From: an uncultured Flavobacteriales bacterium
Lineage (GTDB): Bacteria; Bacteroidota; Bacteroidia; Flavobacteriales; UBA1820
Length of the DNA: 11,899 nt
NCBI GenBank assembly: GCA_938023515.1
Contig: CALJDR010000086.1
Location: forward strand, 1 to 11,899
Direction: 5' to 3'
Positions 1 to 6,943 of this stretch are shown piece by piece. Below the pieces are notes generated by a model. It saw only the letters and a program-made list of their open reading frames with translations. It was not told the DNA's origin and did no database searches. The first letter of the stretch is position 1; each line of letters opens with the position of its first letter. Both the position numbers and the translations under genes were made by a program.

Positions 1-48
1 CGAGATGACGTCGAGTCTCGTGGGCTCGGAGATGTGTATAAGAGACAG
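1..48 (+). other. Sequencing adapter (Nextera Read 2 with i7 index), not genomic
   Basis: Positions 15-48 match the Illumina Nextera Read-2 adapter, ending in the 19-base Tn5 mosaic end AGATGTGTATAAGAGACAG (30-48). Positions 7-14 (GACGTCGA) sit where the i7 index belongs, and CGAGAT (1-6) is the last six bases of the P7 oligo. The reverse complement of this stretch closes the window. Genomic sequence therefore begins at about 49. The open frame that starts here (MTSSLVGSEMCIRDR) is translated adapter and should be removed from any protein record. Confidence 0.98.
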
Positions 49-1063
49 GGTTATTATAGCCGTGGCTTTTGCGGGTGTATACAACCTAAAACGCGGGTCG
101 GCCGACGGAAGGCTGTTCCTATGGAAAATAGCTACGCAGGCGATAGCAAAAGAGCCTGTTTTCGGGGTAGGGCTGGGTAATTTCGCCGGGGCTTATGGAC
201 AAGCGCAATACAATTACTTTTCCAAGGGGATCGATGAAAAAGAAGCGATGACGGCAGATTGCCCGGCTTATGCGTTCAACGAATTTCTCCAGATCGGGGT
301 CGAGCAGGGGATTATTGGTTTATTGTTATTCCTGGGGGTGGTGATCCTGGCTATCCGGGGTTGTCTGCGGGATAAAAAAAAAGCAGGTATTTTGGGGGCA
401 ATCGTGGCTGTTCTTGTGTTTGCGTTTACTTCCTACCCGTTCAGCGTGTTACCTATTTGTATCGCTTTTGTGGTGGTGGTGGCGCTGGCGAACGCTGGAA
501 TGGAAAGGATTAAAATAAATAAATTTATTCTGGCAGCACTTTTTTTTGCAATATGTATTTATAATTTTAGCTTTTTGCACAATGCAACTGCATTAACAAA
601 CGCATATGCTTCATGGAGCCGACTGAGTTTAATCAGTATCTCAAAAGACATGGATGATAATATCTCCGAGGATTACAGCAAAATTGAAAATTGGTTAGTT
701 CGCTATCCGGGTTATTTGTATTCGTTCGGGAACGTACTTGCCAGGGAGGGAAAGTATCAACAATCAAATGGGCTTTTATTCAAAGGCATGAGGATAAGCA
801 GCGATCCTAAATTCAGTGTCTTTATTGGGAATAATTACCAATTAATGGAACAGTTCGACAAGGCTGAAGAGTACTACTTCCGAGCCTACTATACCCTACC
901 CAACCGCCTTTATCCCCTCTATTTGCTTACTAAGTTGTATCACGATACCGGTCAGGATGAAAAGGCAAAAGCAATGGCTCAAAAATTATTGGAAAAAGAG
1001 CCAAAGGTCATGTCAACTGCCGTGCAACAAATGAAGGATTATGCCCGAAATTTATTAAAATAA
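49..1063 (+). CDS. O-antigen ligase/polymerase-like membrane protein with TPR-like tail, 5' truncated
   Basis: Partial gene; the frame from 50 onward is genomic and ends at TAA 1061-1063. The visible N-terminal part carries the Wzy_C/WaaL-family signature: S-A-D-G-R, then W-K-I-A, then E-P-V-F-G-V-G-L-G-N-F, then a Tyr-rich A-Q-Y-N-Y-F. About four hydrophobic membrane segments follow, around 320-375, 385-440, 440-500 and 520-570. The last ~150 residues are soluble and helical, with TPR-like features (a Y-F-R-A-Y-Y-T-L-P-N-R-L-Y-P-L-Y-L-L-T-K-L-Y stretch and an E-K-A-K-A-M-A repeat), as in TPR-tailed Bacteroides O-antigen ligase homologues. Members of this family polymerise or transfer undecaprenyl-linked glycans on the outer face of the inner membrane; the substrate here is unknown. 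The first several membrane segments are missing because the contig ends. G+C falls after about 510, from near half to below 40 percent by rough count. It converges on the kinase gene, 44 bases away. Confidence 0.82.
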
Positions 1064-1107
1064 TAAACTAACCTTCTCCGAAATTCACGCTACCTCGCCT
1101 CTAACTA

Positions 1108-3837
1108 TTATCGGAAATTGTATGTTCCGGAAAACAGATCAAGCAACTGCTTCCGTTTTACGGGCTTGGACAGGAAAGCATTGCATCCCGCATCGATAGC
1201 GCTGGCCCGGTCTGCGTCGAACGCATTGGCCGTAAGGGCCACGATCGGAATGTCGTTGTTGAACTCCCTGATCTTCCTGGTCGCTTCCAAACCTCCCATG
1301 ACAGGCATTTTGAGGTCCATCAGCACGAGATCAAAATCCCGGTTGCGGACCTCTTCGACGGCTTCCACGCCGTTGACCGCCCGCAACAGATCGTAATCCT
1401 TGAGAATATGTTGCACCAGTGAAAAGTTGCTGTCGTTGTCCTCGGCGACGAGGATTCTCATTTTCCTGCCGTCCGTTCCATCGGACGCCAAACAGGAGGC
1501 CGGGACAGACGGGACGGTTGATCCTGCCCCTTCCTGCGGGAAGATCTCGCACGGTATCCAAGCCCAGAAGGTCGATCCTGCGCCCGGCTCGGAGGTGAAT
1601 CCGATTTTTCCTCCCGCCGCCTCGACGATCGCCCGGGAGATCGCCAGGCCGAGCCCCGTGCCCTGCGCAAACTCGTCCAATTTCTGAAAACGCCCGAAGA
1701 CCCGCTCCTGCAACTTTTTTGGGATGCCCGCCCCGGTATCTTCCACATAGAACCTGACGCCCCCGTTTTCGATGGAGTACCCCATTTTGATAGAACCCGA
1801 CCGGGTATGTTTCACCGCATTGGTCAGGAAATTCATCCACACCTGCTTTAGCCGGTTGCTGTCCAGATATATCCAGCACTCCGGCAACGGATTGTCCTGA
1901 CGCAACTCTACATCGGGGTTCGTTATCTTGGGCCGGATCATCATACACAGTTCGTTGCATAACTGCGACATATCGAATTTTTCCCGCCTGCGTTCGATAA
2001 TCCCCGATTCGATCTTCGACAGGTCGAGGATATCGTTGATCAGCCTCAGCAACAGTTCGTTGTTCGACTCGATGATGCGCCAGTATTCCGCCTTTTCGGC
2101 CGGATCGTCGCAGTTTATCATCAATTCGGAGAACCCGACGATAGCGTTCAGCGGTGTGCGTATCTCATGGCTCATGTTGGCCAGGAATGCGGATTTCAGG
2201 CGGTCGGAAAGTTCGGCCCGGTCTTTCATCTCCTTCAATTCCTGGGCCATCTTTTCCCATTTCGTGTTGTTGAATGCAATGCCCGTGTAACGGACGACGT
2301 TCCCTTTCCGGTCCCGCTCGGACGGGAGCCCCGTTACGATCAGTGTCTGCCACTCCTGATCCCATTTGGTCCGGGAGCGGTACTGCAATGAAAACTCCGT
2401 CTGCTGCCCGGCAGACATACTGGCTATATTTTCGCGCACCCGTTCCGTATCCTCGGGGTGGGCGGCACTCAGATAATCCTCGGGCTCGATCGCTTTTTCG
2501 GGATTGAAATCGTTCACCGGATCGTTGAACGACCGGTACTGCCGCTTATTCACGTCATAATCCCAGTAGGACATACCGACGGTCTTGAACGTCAATTCCA
2601 TCTTGTAATTCCGTTCCCTGAGCTCCTCGTCCAGTTGATGGAGCTTGGAAATGTTCTGCCGGAAACCGGTAAAACGGATAACCTCCCCATCTTCCCCGAA
2701 CTCGAAAGGAACACCTGTTATGGTACAATATTGCCAGGCATCGTCGTGCCGGGTCTGGATACGGCACGAAAAACAGATATTGACCTTCCGGCCTGACAGC
2801 ATCGACTGCAGGGCGTCGTTAACCGAAGATCGATCTTCGGGATGGATCACGCTCAGGTACTCGTCCAGGGTTACCAGCCTGTCCGAAGCATAGTCGTTGA
2901 CCGGGTCGTTGAAAGATTCGAATTTCCGCCCCTTCACGTCGAAATCCCAGTGAACGATGTCGTTGACTTTCATCGCCAGCTCGCGCTTGGCCTGGAGATC
3001 CTGTGCCCTTTTCTCCATCCGGATTTTTTCGGTCACATCCAGTTGGGTGCCTACGATCTGTAATTTTCCCCGATGCTCGGTCGAGAGCCGCATACGGCTC
3101 TCGTAATGGCGGTATACTCCTTCCTGTTGGTTGAACATACGCACGGTGATCTGCCCCTGCTGCACCTCTTTTTCGACCAAACGGTCGAAAACATCGGTTA
3201 CAAGGGCTCGGTCCTGCGGATGCAACATTTGCAGCAGCTCATCCAGAGACATCCTGTCAGTAACGACCGGAGTCCCATATAACGAAGTAAAATGCCGTTT
3301 ATTCACGTCGTATACCCAGGACGACATATTGGCTGCCGCCATCGCCATTTCCAGGTTTTTCTTGCCTTCCTCGGTGCGGTATTCGGCCTCTTTCGTAGCG
3401 GTCACGTCGTTGGTCAGCAGCATGTGCCCTACGATATCGCCATTCCTGTTCCGGATGGCGACGATCCTGACTTCGTAAATAATGGTATTCTTGTTCCGCG
3501 TCGTGTAATACTCCTTGTTCATCCGGTCGAAGTCGTATTCGAATTCGAGCACGATATCATCCCCGGCCTTGATCCGGGCCAGAAGTTCCTCGTCCACGTA
3601 AGGGCTTTCGAACAGGTTGACCTTGTTTATCACCGCATCCAGTTCGACTCCATACATGCGCTGTGCCCGTTCGTTTATCCGGCGCAGGATACCTGCCGTG
3701 TCGTATATCTCAATGCTCATCGGCAGGCCGGCGAATACGCTCTCGGAAAAGAAAATCTGTTCGTGCAGCAATTCCGACATCTCTTCCTCGAAAGTCGTTT
3801 TACCCTCTTCGCCGGCTGCTGTTTTTGGTCGTTTCAT
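1108..3837 (-). CDS. Soluble hybrid sensor histidine kinase/response regulator with multiple PAS domains
   Basis: The 909-residue protein has no signal peptide or membrane segment, so it should sense a cytoplasmic cue. Order: PAS (about 30-150), three related PAS_3-like units (about 160-275, 283-400, 407-525), HisKA with phospho-acceptor His557 in MSHEIRTPLN, HATPase (N-box Asn669/Asn673, G1 DTGAGIP 700-706, F-box FGRF 714-717, G2 GTGLGLA 726-732), then a receiver (793-905) with acidic residues Glu799/Asp800, phospho-acceptor Asp841 in MDLKMP, Thr869 and Lys891. All catalytic residues are present. The protein ends at the receiver with no DNA-binding or Hpt domain, so a partner must act downstream. 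PAS units 3 and 4 share SFNDPVND exactly 128 residues apart (308 and 436), which indicates internal duplication. It lies 16 bases downstream of an AraC-family gene on the same strand and is probably co-transcribed with it. The signal is unknown. Confidence 0.95.
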   Translation of the reverse strand: MKRPKTAAGEEGKTTFEEEMSELLHEQIFFSESVFAGLPMSIEIYDTAGILRRINERAQRMYGVELDAVINKVNLFESPYVDEELLARIKAGDDIVLEFEYDFDRMNKEYYTTRNKNTIIYEVRIVAIRNRNGDIVGHMLLTNDVTATKEAEYRTEEGKKNLEMAMAAANMSSWVYDVNKRHFTSLYGTPVVTDRMSLDELLQMLHPQDRALVTDVFDRLVEKEVQQGQITVRMFNQQEGVYRHYESRMRLSTEHRGKLQIVGTQLDVTEKIRMEKRAQDLQAKRELAMKVNDIVHWDFDVKGRKFESFNDPVNDYASDRLVTLDEYLSVIHPEDRSSVNDALQSMLSGRKVNICFSCRIQTRHDDAWQYCTITGVPFEFGEDGEVIRFTGFRQNISKLHQLDEELRERNYKMELTFKTVGMSYWDYDVNKRQYRSFNDPVNDFNPEKAIEPEDYLSAAHPEDTERVRENIASMSAGQQTEFSLQYRSRTKWDQEWQTLIVTGLPSERDRKGNVVRYTGIAFNNTKWEKMAQELKEMKDRAELSDRLKSAFLANMSHEIRTPLNAIVGFSELMINCDDPAEKAEYWRIIESNNELLLRLINDILDLSKIESGIIERRREKFDMSQLCNELCMMIRPKITNPDVELRQDNPLPECWIYLDSNRLKQVWMNFLTNAVKHTRSGSIKMGYSIENGGVRFYVEDTGAGIPKKLQERVFGRFQKLDEFAQGTGLGLAISRAIVEAAGGKIGFTSEPGAGSTFWAWIPCEIFPQEGAGSTVPSVPASCLASDGTDGRKMRILVAEDNDSNFSLVQHILKDYDLLRAVNGVEAVEEVRNRDFDLVLMDLKMPVMGGLEATRKIREFNNDIPIVALTANAFDADRASAIDAGCNAFLSKPVKRKQLLDLFSGTYNFR

Positions 3838-3853
3838 TTATCGAGTTTTGTAG

Positions 3854-4693
3854 TTATCGGATAATGTGGATCGTGCGCCGGTATTCCGTCGGCGACATAC
3901 CTGTTTGCCGGCGAAAAAAACGGCTCAGCGACGATTGGTTGGAGAATCCCGCCTGCCGTACCACGTCTTTTATTTCGAGGTTGGCATTGCGGAGCAGGGT
4001 TTTGACTTCAAGTACGATGTAATCCGCCAGCATCTCGCGGGCCGACAGGCCGTTCACCTCCTGCACCGTCCGGGTCAGGTACTGCGGGGTGATGCACAGC
4101 TTGTCCGCATAAAACGCCATGTCTTTGTGCTCCTTATAGTGTTCATGTACCAACATGGCAAACCGCAAGGCGATATTTTCCTTGTTGGAGTTCAATGGAA
4201 CGGGTTTGGCCATCCGGTCCGCCGTTTTCCGGAAAGTGACATAGTAATCCCAATAGTATATCCGCAGCAGGTGCAGGACGGTCTCCCGGTGGAAATAGGG
4301 ATCGTCATTGCTGTTCCGGAAATCGATCACCCGGCAGAATCCCATGAATCTCGCGACATCGTTCCGATTCAACCGAAACAGAAAATTCCTGCACATGTAA
4401 AAGAAAAAATCGGGCGTGATCTTTCCCAGGCTGCTCATCACGTCAAGGAATGTTGTTTTGTCGATTTTGAAAAAAGTCATCGCGAAATCCGGACTCATTT
4501 TGCAAATCGAGACGGACTGCATCGGTAGGATTGTCACCAGGTCATTCCTGGATATGCGTCTGTGGTTTGAGAAAACACTTATTTCGGCTGTGCCGCCTGT
4601 GCAGATTCCGCCGAATCCTTCTGCCAGATAGGTTTCGTGTTCACCTGCCGGAAGGGCCGAAATGTCGGTGTATATCTGAATATTATCATCCAT
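3854..4693 (-). CDS. AraC-family transcriptional regulator
   Basis: The 279-residue protein has an N-terminal half (about 1-160) that resembles the cupin-like effector region of AraC proteins. The C-terminal DNA-binding domain (about 172-275) has two helix-turn-helix units: the first around 192-211 (M-A-F-Y-A-D-K-L-C-I-T-P-Q-Y-L-T-R) and the second around 240-261 (I-K-D-V-V-R-Q-A-G-F-S-N-Q-S-S-L-S-R-F-F), followed by the family signature G-M-S-P-T-E-Y-R-R. It has no receiver domain, so direct phosphorylation by the adjacent kinase by the usual route is not expected. It is the promoter-proximal gene of a two-gene unit with the hybrid kinase. Three CGAC-centred repeats lie 57-118 bases upstream of its start and may be its own operator. 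The inducer and regulon are unknown; the flanking genes suggest envelope-related targets only weakly. Confidence 0.93.
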   Translation of the reverse strand: MDDNIQIYTDISALPAGEHETYLAEGFGGICTGGTAEISVFSNHRRISRNDLVTILPMQSVSICKMSPDFAMTFFKIDKTTFLDVMSSLGKITPDFFFYMCRNFLFRLNRNDVARFMGFCRVIDFRNSNDDPYFHRETVLHLLRIYYWDYYVTFRKTADRMAKPVPLNSNKENIALRFAMLVHEHYKEHKDMAFYADKLCITPQYLTRTVQEVNGLSAREMLADYIVLEVKTLLRNANLEIKDVVRQAGFSNQSSLSRFFRRQTGMSPTEYRRTIHIIR

Positions 4694-5110
4694 CTGAAAG
4701 ATTATCGTCTAAAATCATAATATGGGCAATAAAATTACTAATTCTTTTTCCAACCGACTTTTGGGATGTAAAAATTGAACGCAACCGACAAATTTCGGTG
4801 CCAAATCGACTGGTATGCCTGAATACACCAATCATTTTACCGGATAAAGAGGTTATTATCTGCGTGTATTGAAATATGATTCTTTCCTGTGATGGAGAAG
4901 TATAATCCAGAATAGAGAACCGCCCGGCGGCAGAGAAAATACAAATAACCCCTCGTTTTACCCCCTGATACCTATACCTGTATAATCCCACTTATATGCC
5001 ACAAGTATTAAATTATAACATATAATTATTACCTTGCAGCCAATATGCATCAATTTTTCCCTAACCAAGCCCAGATAAAATACTTTTTTCTATAGGATTA
5101 TACCATAATT
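4694..5110. other. 417-base divergent intergenic region
   Basis: This lies between the leftward AraC gene and the rightward endonuclease gene and must hold both promoters. The AraC-proximal part contains the repeat array at 4751-4810 and, on the minus strand, a one-mismatch -7-like TAATTTTA (plus-strand 4730-4737). The endonuclease-proximal part (about 4990-5110) is strongly A+T-rich; TACCTTG at 5030-5036 resembles a degraded TAnnTTTG element but is not a match. A 101-codon frame on the minus strand (4686-4991) has no recognisable domain and overlaps the AraC start, so I do not annotate it. Confidence 0.6.
4751..4810. promoter_or_regulatory. Candidate AraC operator array: three phased CGAC-centred repeats
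   Basis: The octamer CAACCGAC occurs at 4751-4758 and 4782-4789, and the related CAAATCGAC at 4802-4810. Aligned on CGAC (4755, 4786, 4807) the centres are 31 and 21 bases apart, close to three and two turns of the helix, which is the spacing typical of direct-repeat half-sites bound by AraC-family proteins. All three copies share orientation and lie just upstream of the AraC gene. That the AraC protein binds here is inference from position and phasing. Confidence 0.45.
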
Positions 5111-5815
5111 ATGAAAAACGTTTTTTGCCTTTTTGTCTTACTATTTCCTTCCTGCCTTTTTGCGCAAAGCTTTCAGTACGAACCTAAAGCACGCTCTCTT
5201 ACCCGACACAAACACTACTCATTGGACTTCGATACGCTCCACCGGCAGGCACGATGGGTCTATTATATGCTCACATTCGATTCCATAAACGGAAAAACTG
5301 CACGTGGGGATAACTTCCGTCCTGATCCATTTGTTCCCGGCTGTCCGACCTTGGCTGATTACCGTGGAAGCGGATACGACCGAGGGCATTTATGTCCGGC
5401 GGCCGACATGAAGATTTCGCAAGAAGCGATGTCCGAAACTTTCTTCCTCTCGAATATGTCCCCGCAAGCACCGGCATTCAACCGGGGTGCGTGGGCAAAA
5501 CTGGAAGCTTTGGTGCGCAGTTATATCCGGGACAACTCCGACACGCTCTATGTGGTAACCGGGCCGGTGTTTCTGGGGGCAACGGAAAGCATCGGCGAAA
5601 GCAAAGTTACAGTCCCCCTGTTCTACTACAAAGCCGTATACTGCCCTAAACGGGGAATGACGGCTTTCCTGATGCCGAACCGGAAAATAGAAGAGTCTCT
5701 CACTGCCTGGGTCGTTTCGGTAGATGTGGTAGAGGCTTTGACCGGAATAGACTTTTTCCCGCAACTCCCCATTCAAGTACAGGACAGTCTGGAATGCAGG
5801 GTTAAGTCCTTTTAA
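5111..5815 (+). CDS. Secreted DNA/RNA non-specific endonuclease (NUC1 / Serratia nuclease family)
   Basis: The 234-residue protein is a beta-beta-alpha-metal (His-Me finger) nuclease that cuts DNA and RNA without sequence preference using one Mg2+ ion. An N-terminal signal peptide (hydrophobic core about 4-14, probable signal peptidase I cut after Ala18 in LFA-QS) sends it to the periplasm or beyond. The family signature DRGHLCPAAD begins at 90, with general base His93. The conserved N-M-S-P-Q segment (115-119) is followed by F-N-R-G-A-W-A-K-L-E, giving metal-binding Asn124 and Glu132, which correspond to His89, Asn119 and Glu127 of Serratia nuclease. The domain is full-length and looks active. 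The gene stands alone between a divergent regulator and a separate small membrane-protein gene, with no immunity gene beside it. A role in nucleic-acid scavenging or extracellular DNA breakdown is plausible but not shown by context. Confidence 0.95.
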   Translation: MKNVFCLFVLLFPSCLFAQSFQYEPKARSLTRHKHYSLDFDTLHRQARWVYYMLTFDSINGKTARGDNFRPDPFVPGCPTLADYRGSGYDRGHLCPAADMKISQEAMSETFFLSNMSPQAPAFNRGAWAKLEALVRSYIRDNSDTLYVVTGPVFLGATESIGESKVTVPLFYYKAVYCPKRGMTAFLMPNRKIEESLTAWVVSVDVVEALTGIDFFPQLPIQVQDSLECRVKSF

Positions 5816-5908
5816 ACAGCTCTTCTAAAACACCGGTTGTGCCCGGCGCTTAAAAAAATCCACACATATTTTATCATTTAACATACACATACTTACACAA
5901 AATTTACG

Positions 5909-5916
5909 TAACTTTA
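5909..5916 (+). promoter_or_regulatory. Probable -7 element upstream of the GlsB-family gene
   Basis: TAACTTTA differs from the Bacteroidota -7 consensus TAnnTTTG at the last base. It lies 54 bases upstream of the ATG at 5970, in an A+T-rich leader. I could not identify a convincing -33 TTTG. Start of transcription would fall near 5922-5925. Confidence 0.35.
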
Positions 5917-5923
5917 CCATAGT

Positions 5924-5941
5924 ATCAGCTATAGAGCTGAT
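5924..5941 (+). promoter_or_regulatory. Perfect 7-bp inverted repeat at the probable transcript start
   Basis: ATCAGCT (5924-5930), a four-base spacer ATAG, then AGCTGAT (5935-5941) form a perfect stem-loop. It begins about where transcription would start from the -7-like element at 5909-5916. It could be a 5'-terminal mRNA hairpin or a dimeric-protein operator. There is no T-tract after it, so it is not a terminator. Confidence 0.5.
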
Positions 5942-5969
5942 CAGAATATTAACTTAAAACCTAAATCTT

Positions 5970-6218
5970 ATGAACTTTATTTGGTACATCATCATCGGAA
6001 TCCTTGCAGGATTCATCGCCGGCAAACTGATGCGGGGAGGCGGATTCGGCCTGCTGGTCAATTTAATAGTCGGTATTATCGGCGGAGTGCTGGGCGGCTG
6101 GGTATTCGGCTTGCTGGGTATCGCTGCCACAGGAATTATCGGCAGTCTTATTACTTCGGTAGTAGGTGCCATTCTTCTGCTATGGATCGTTTCCCTTTTT
6201 AGCAGATCAAAGAAATAA
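5970..6218 (+). CDS. GlsB/YeaQ/YmgE family stress-response membrane protein
   Basis: This 82-residue, very hydrophobic, glycine-rich protein has the usual size and build of the family once called transglycosylase-associated proteins (PF04226). Three membrane segments are visible at about 3-21, 27-49 and 54-76, with the conserved G-x-I-A-G-K-L-M-R-G-G-G-F-G turn after the first segment and glycine zippers in the second and third (G-I-I-G-G-V-L-G-G-W). The C-terminus is a short basic tail (S-R-S-K-K). Relatives in other bacteria are inner-membrane proteins induced by general stress; the molecular function is not known. It is monocistronic here, with its own leader, and converges on the IbrB-like gene. 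Confidence 0.92.
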   Translation: MNFIWYIIIGILAGFIAGKLMRGGGFGLLVNLIVGIIGGVLGGWVFGLLGIAATGIIGSLITSVVGAILLLWIVSLFSRSKK

Positions 6219-6295
6219 ACCATTCAATATTTACCGGATTATTTCTGATGTAAATATCCAATACTGGTGCAGCTTCGTTTTCTGCAATAAAAATA

Positions 6296-6325
6296 ATACC
6301 CCGCCGGCACTTATCGACGGGGTAT
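6296..6325 (-). terminator. Intrinsic terminator between converging genes
   Basis: ATACCCCG (6296-6303) pairs with CGGGGTAT (6318-6325) to give an 8-bp stem, which can extend inward past one mismatch by two or three pairs. On the minus strand it is followed by TATTTTTATT, so it should end the transcript of the GNAT-IbrA-IbrB operon about 95 bases after the IbrB stop. On the plus strand it is followed by GTTTCATTTTC, so it may also stop the GlsB-family transcript. Confidence 0.8.
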
Positions 6326-6418
6326 GTTTCATTTTCAAGGGATCAAATAATCCCAAGCATCCAGAATTATATCTACCCAGAAACCATCCTTCCCATCGCA
6401 TCGGATACAAATTCAATA

Positions 6419-6943
6419 TTAATCCCCCTCTCTTTCTTCCGACAGGCTGAATTTTTTCCGGGCGAACAGATCGGCCAGACCGGATATTTGTTTCAGGCGC
6501 AGCAACTCGTCCTTGTCCATTCCGATATTGCGCATGATCCAGTGATCGGACATTCCGGAACGAACCAGTTCTGCCACGATCCCCGTCATCAATTCGACCG
6601 AATGCGTTCCCCTCGCCCGGTTATGGCGGATCGTCGAGGCCATCCGGTTGGATATATCTTTATCTATCACCACCACCGGCAGCAATCCGTTCTCCCGCTC
6701 GTATATCCGCCGGGATGTTTTCATCACCATATACCGGTGATACCCATCGACCAGTTCATATTCGTCTTTATCCTGCCGGTAATAACAAACACAGGGCATC
6801 GTATACCCGTCCGCCCAAATGGATAATTCCAATAATTTCATTTCGGTGGGCGCCACCACATTAGGGTTGTAACTATTGGCTACTACTTTCTCTACCGGCA
6901 CGGCCTTAACGGCATATACCGGGCTTTCAAATTTGTCCGCCAT
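6419..6943 (-). CDS. IbrB-like ParB/sulfiredoxin-fold protein
   Basis: The 174-residue protein resembles IbrB, the partner of IbrA. The ParB-type N-terminal domain covers about 12-115: V-P-V-E-K-V-V-A-N-x-Y-N-P-N opens the domain, D-G-Y-H-R-Y is at 66-71 (the ParB D-G-x-H-R box) and I-R-H-N-R-A-R-G-T-H is at 105-114 (the second box). A short helical region (about 117-158) could contact DNA or the partner. It lacks the dimerisation domain and neighbouring parA of chromosome-partition ParB, so it is not a partition protein. ParB boxes are known to bind CTP or, in relatives, to have nuclease or ATP-dependent activity; which applies here is unknown. Its ATG lies inside the last codons of the IbrA-like gene (17-base overlap), indicating translational coupling. 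It is the last gene before the terminator at 6296-6325. Confidence 0.88.
   Translation of the reverse strand: MADKFESPVYAVKAVPVEKVVANSYNPNVVAPTEMKLLELSIWADGYTMPCVCYYRQDKDEYELVDGYHRYMVMKTSRRIYERENGLLPVVVIDKDISNRMASTIRHNRARGTHSVELMTGIVAELVRSGMSDHWIMRNIGMDKDELLRLKQISGLADLFARKKFSLSEEREGD

Noticed and set aside
3292..3864. 190-codon plus-strand frame opposite the hybrid kinase
   Set aside because: It is the antisense shadow of the PAS region, with no domain of its own.
4686..4991. 101-codon minus-strand frame in the AraC-endonuclease gap
   Set aside because: It has no recognisable domain, overlaps the AraC start and runs through the repeat array; it is likely chance.
5836..5860. Hairpin after the endonuclease gene as a terminator
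   Set aside because: The CCGG...CCGG stem is only four pairs and is followed by A residues on the plus strand, not T.
6419..6943. Chromosome- or plasmid-partition ParB
   Set aside because: There is no parA neighbour, no dimerisation domain and no parS-like repeats; the pairing with the PP-loop protein fits IbrB.
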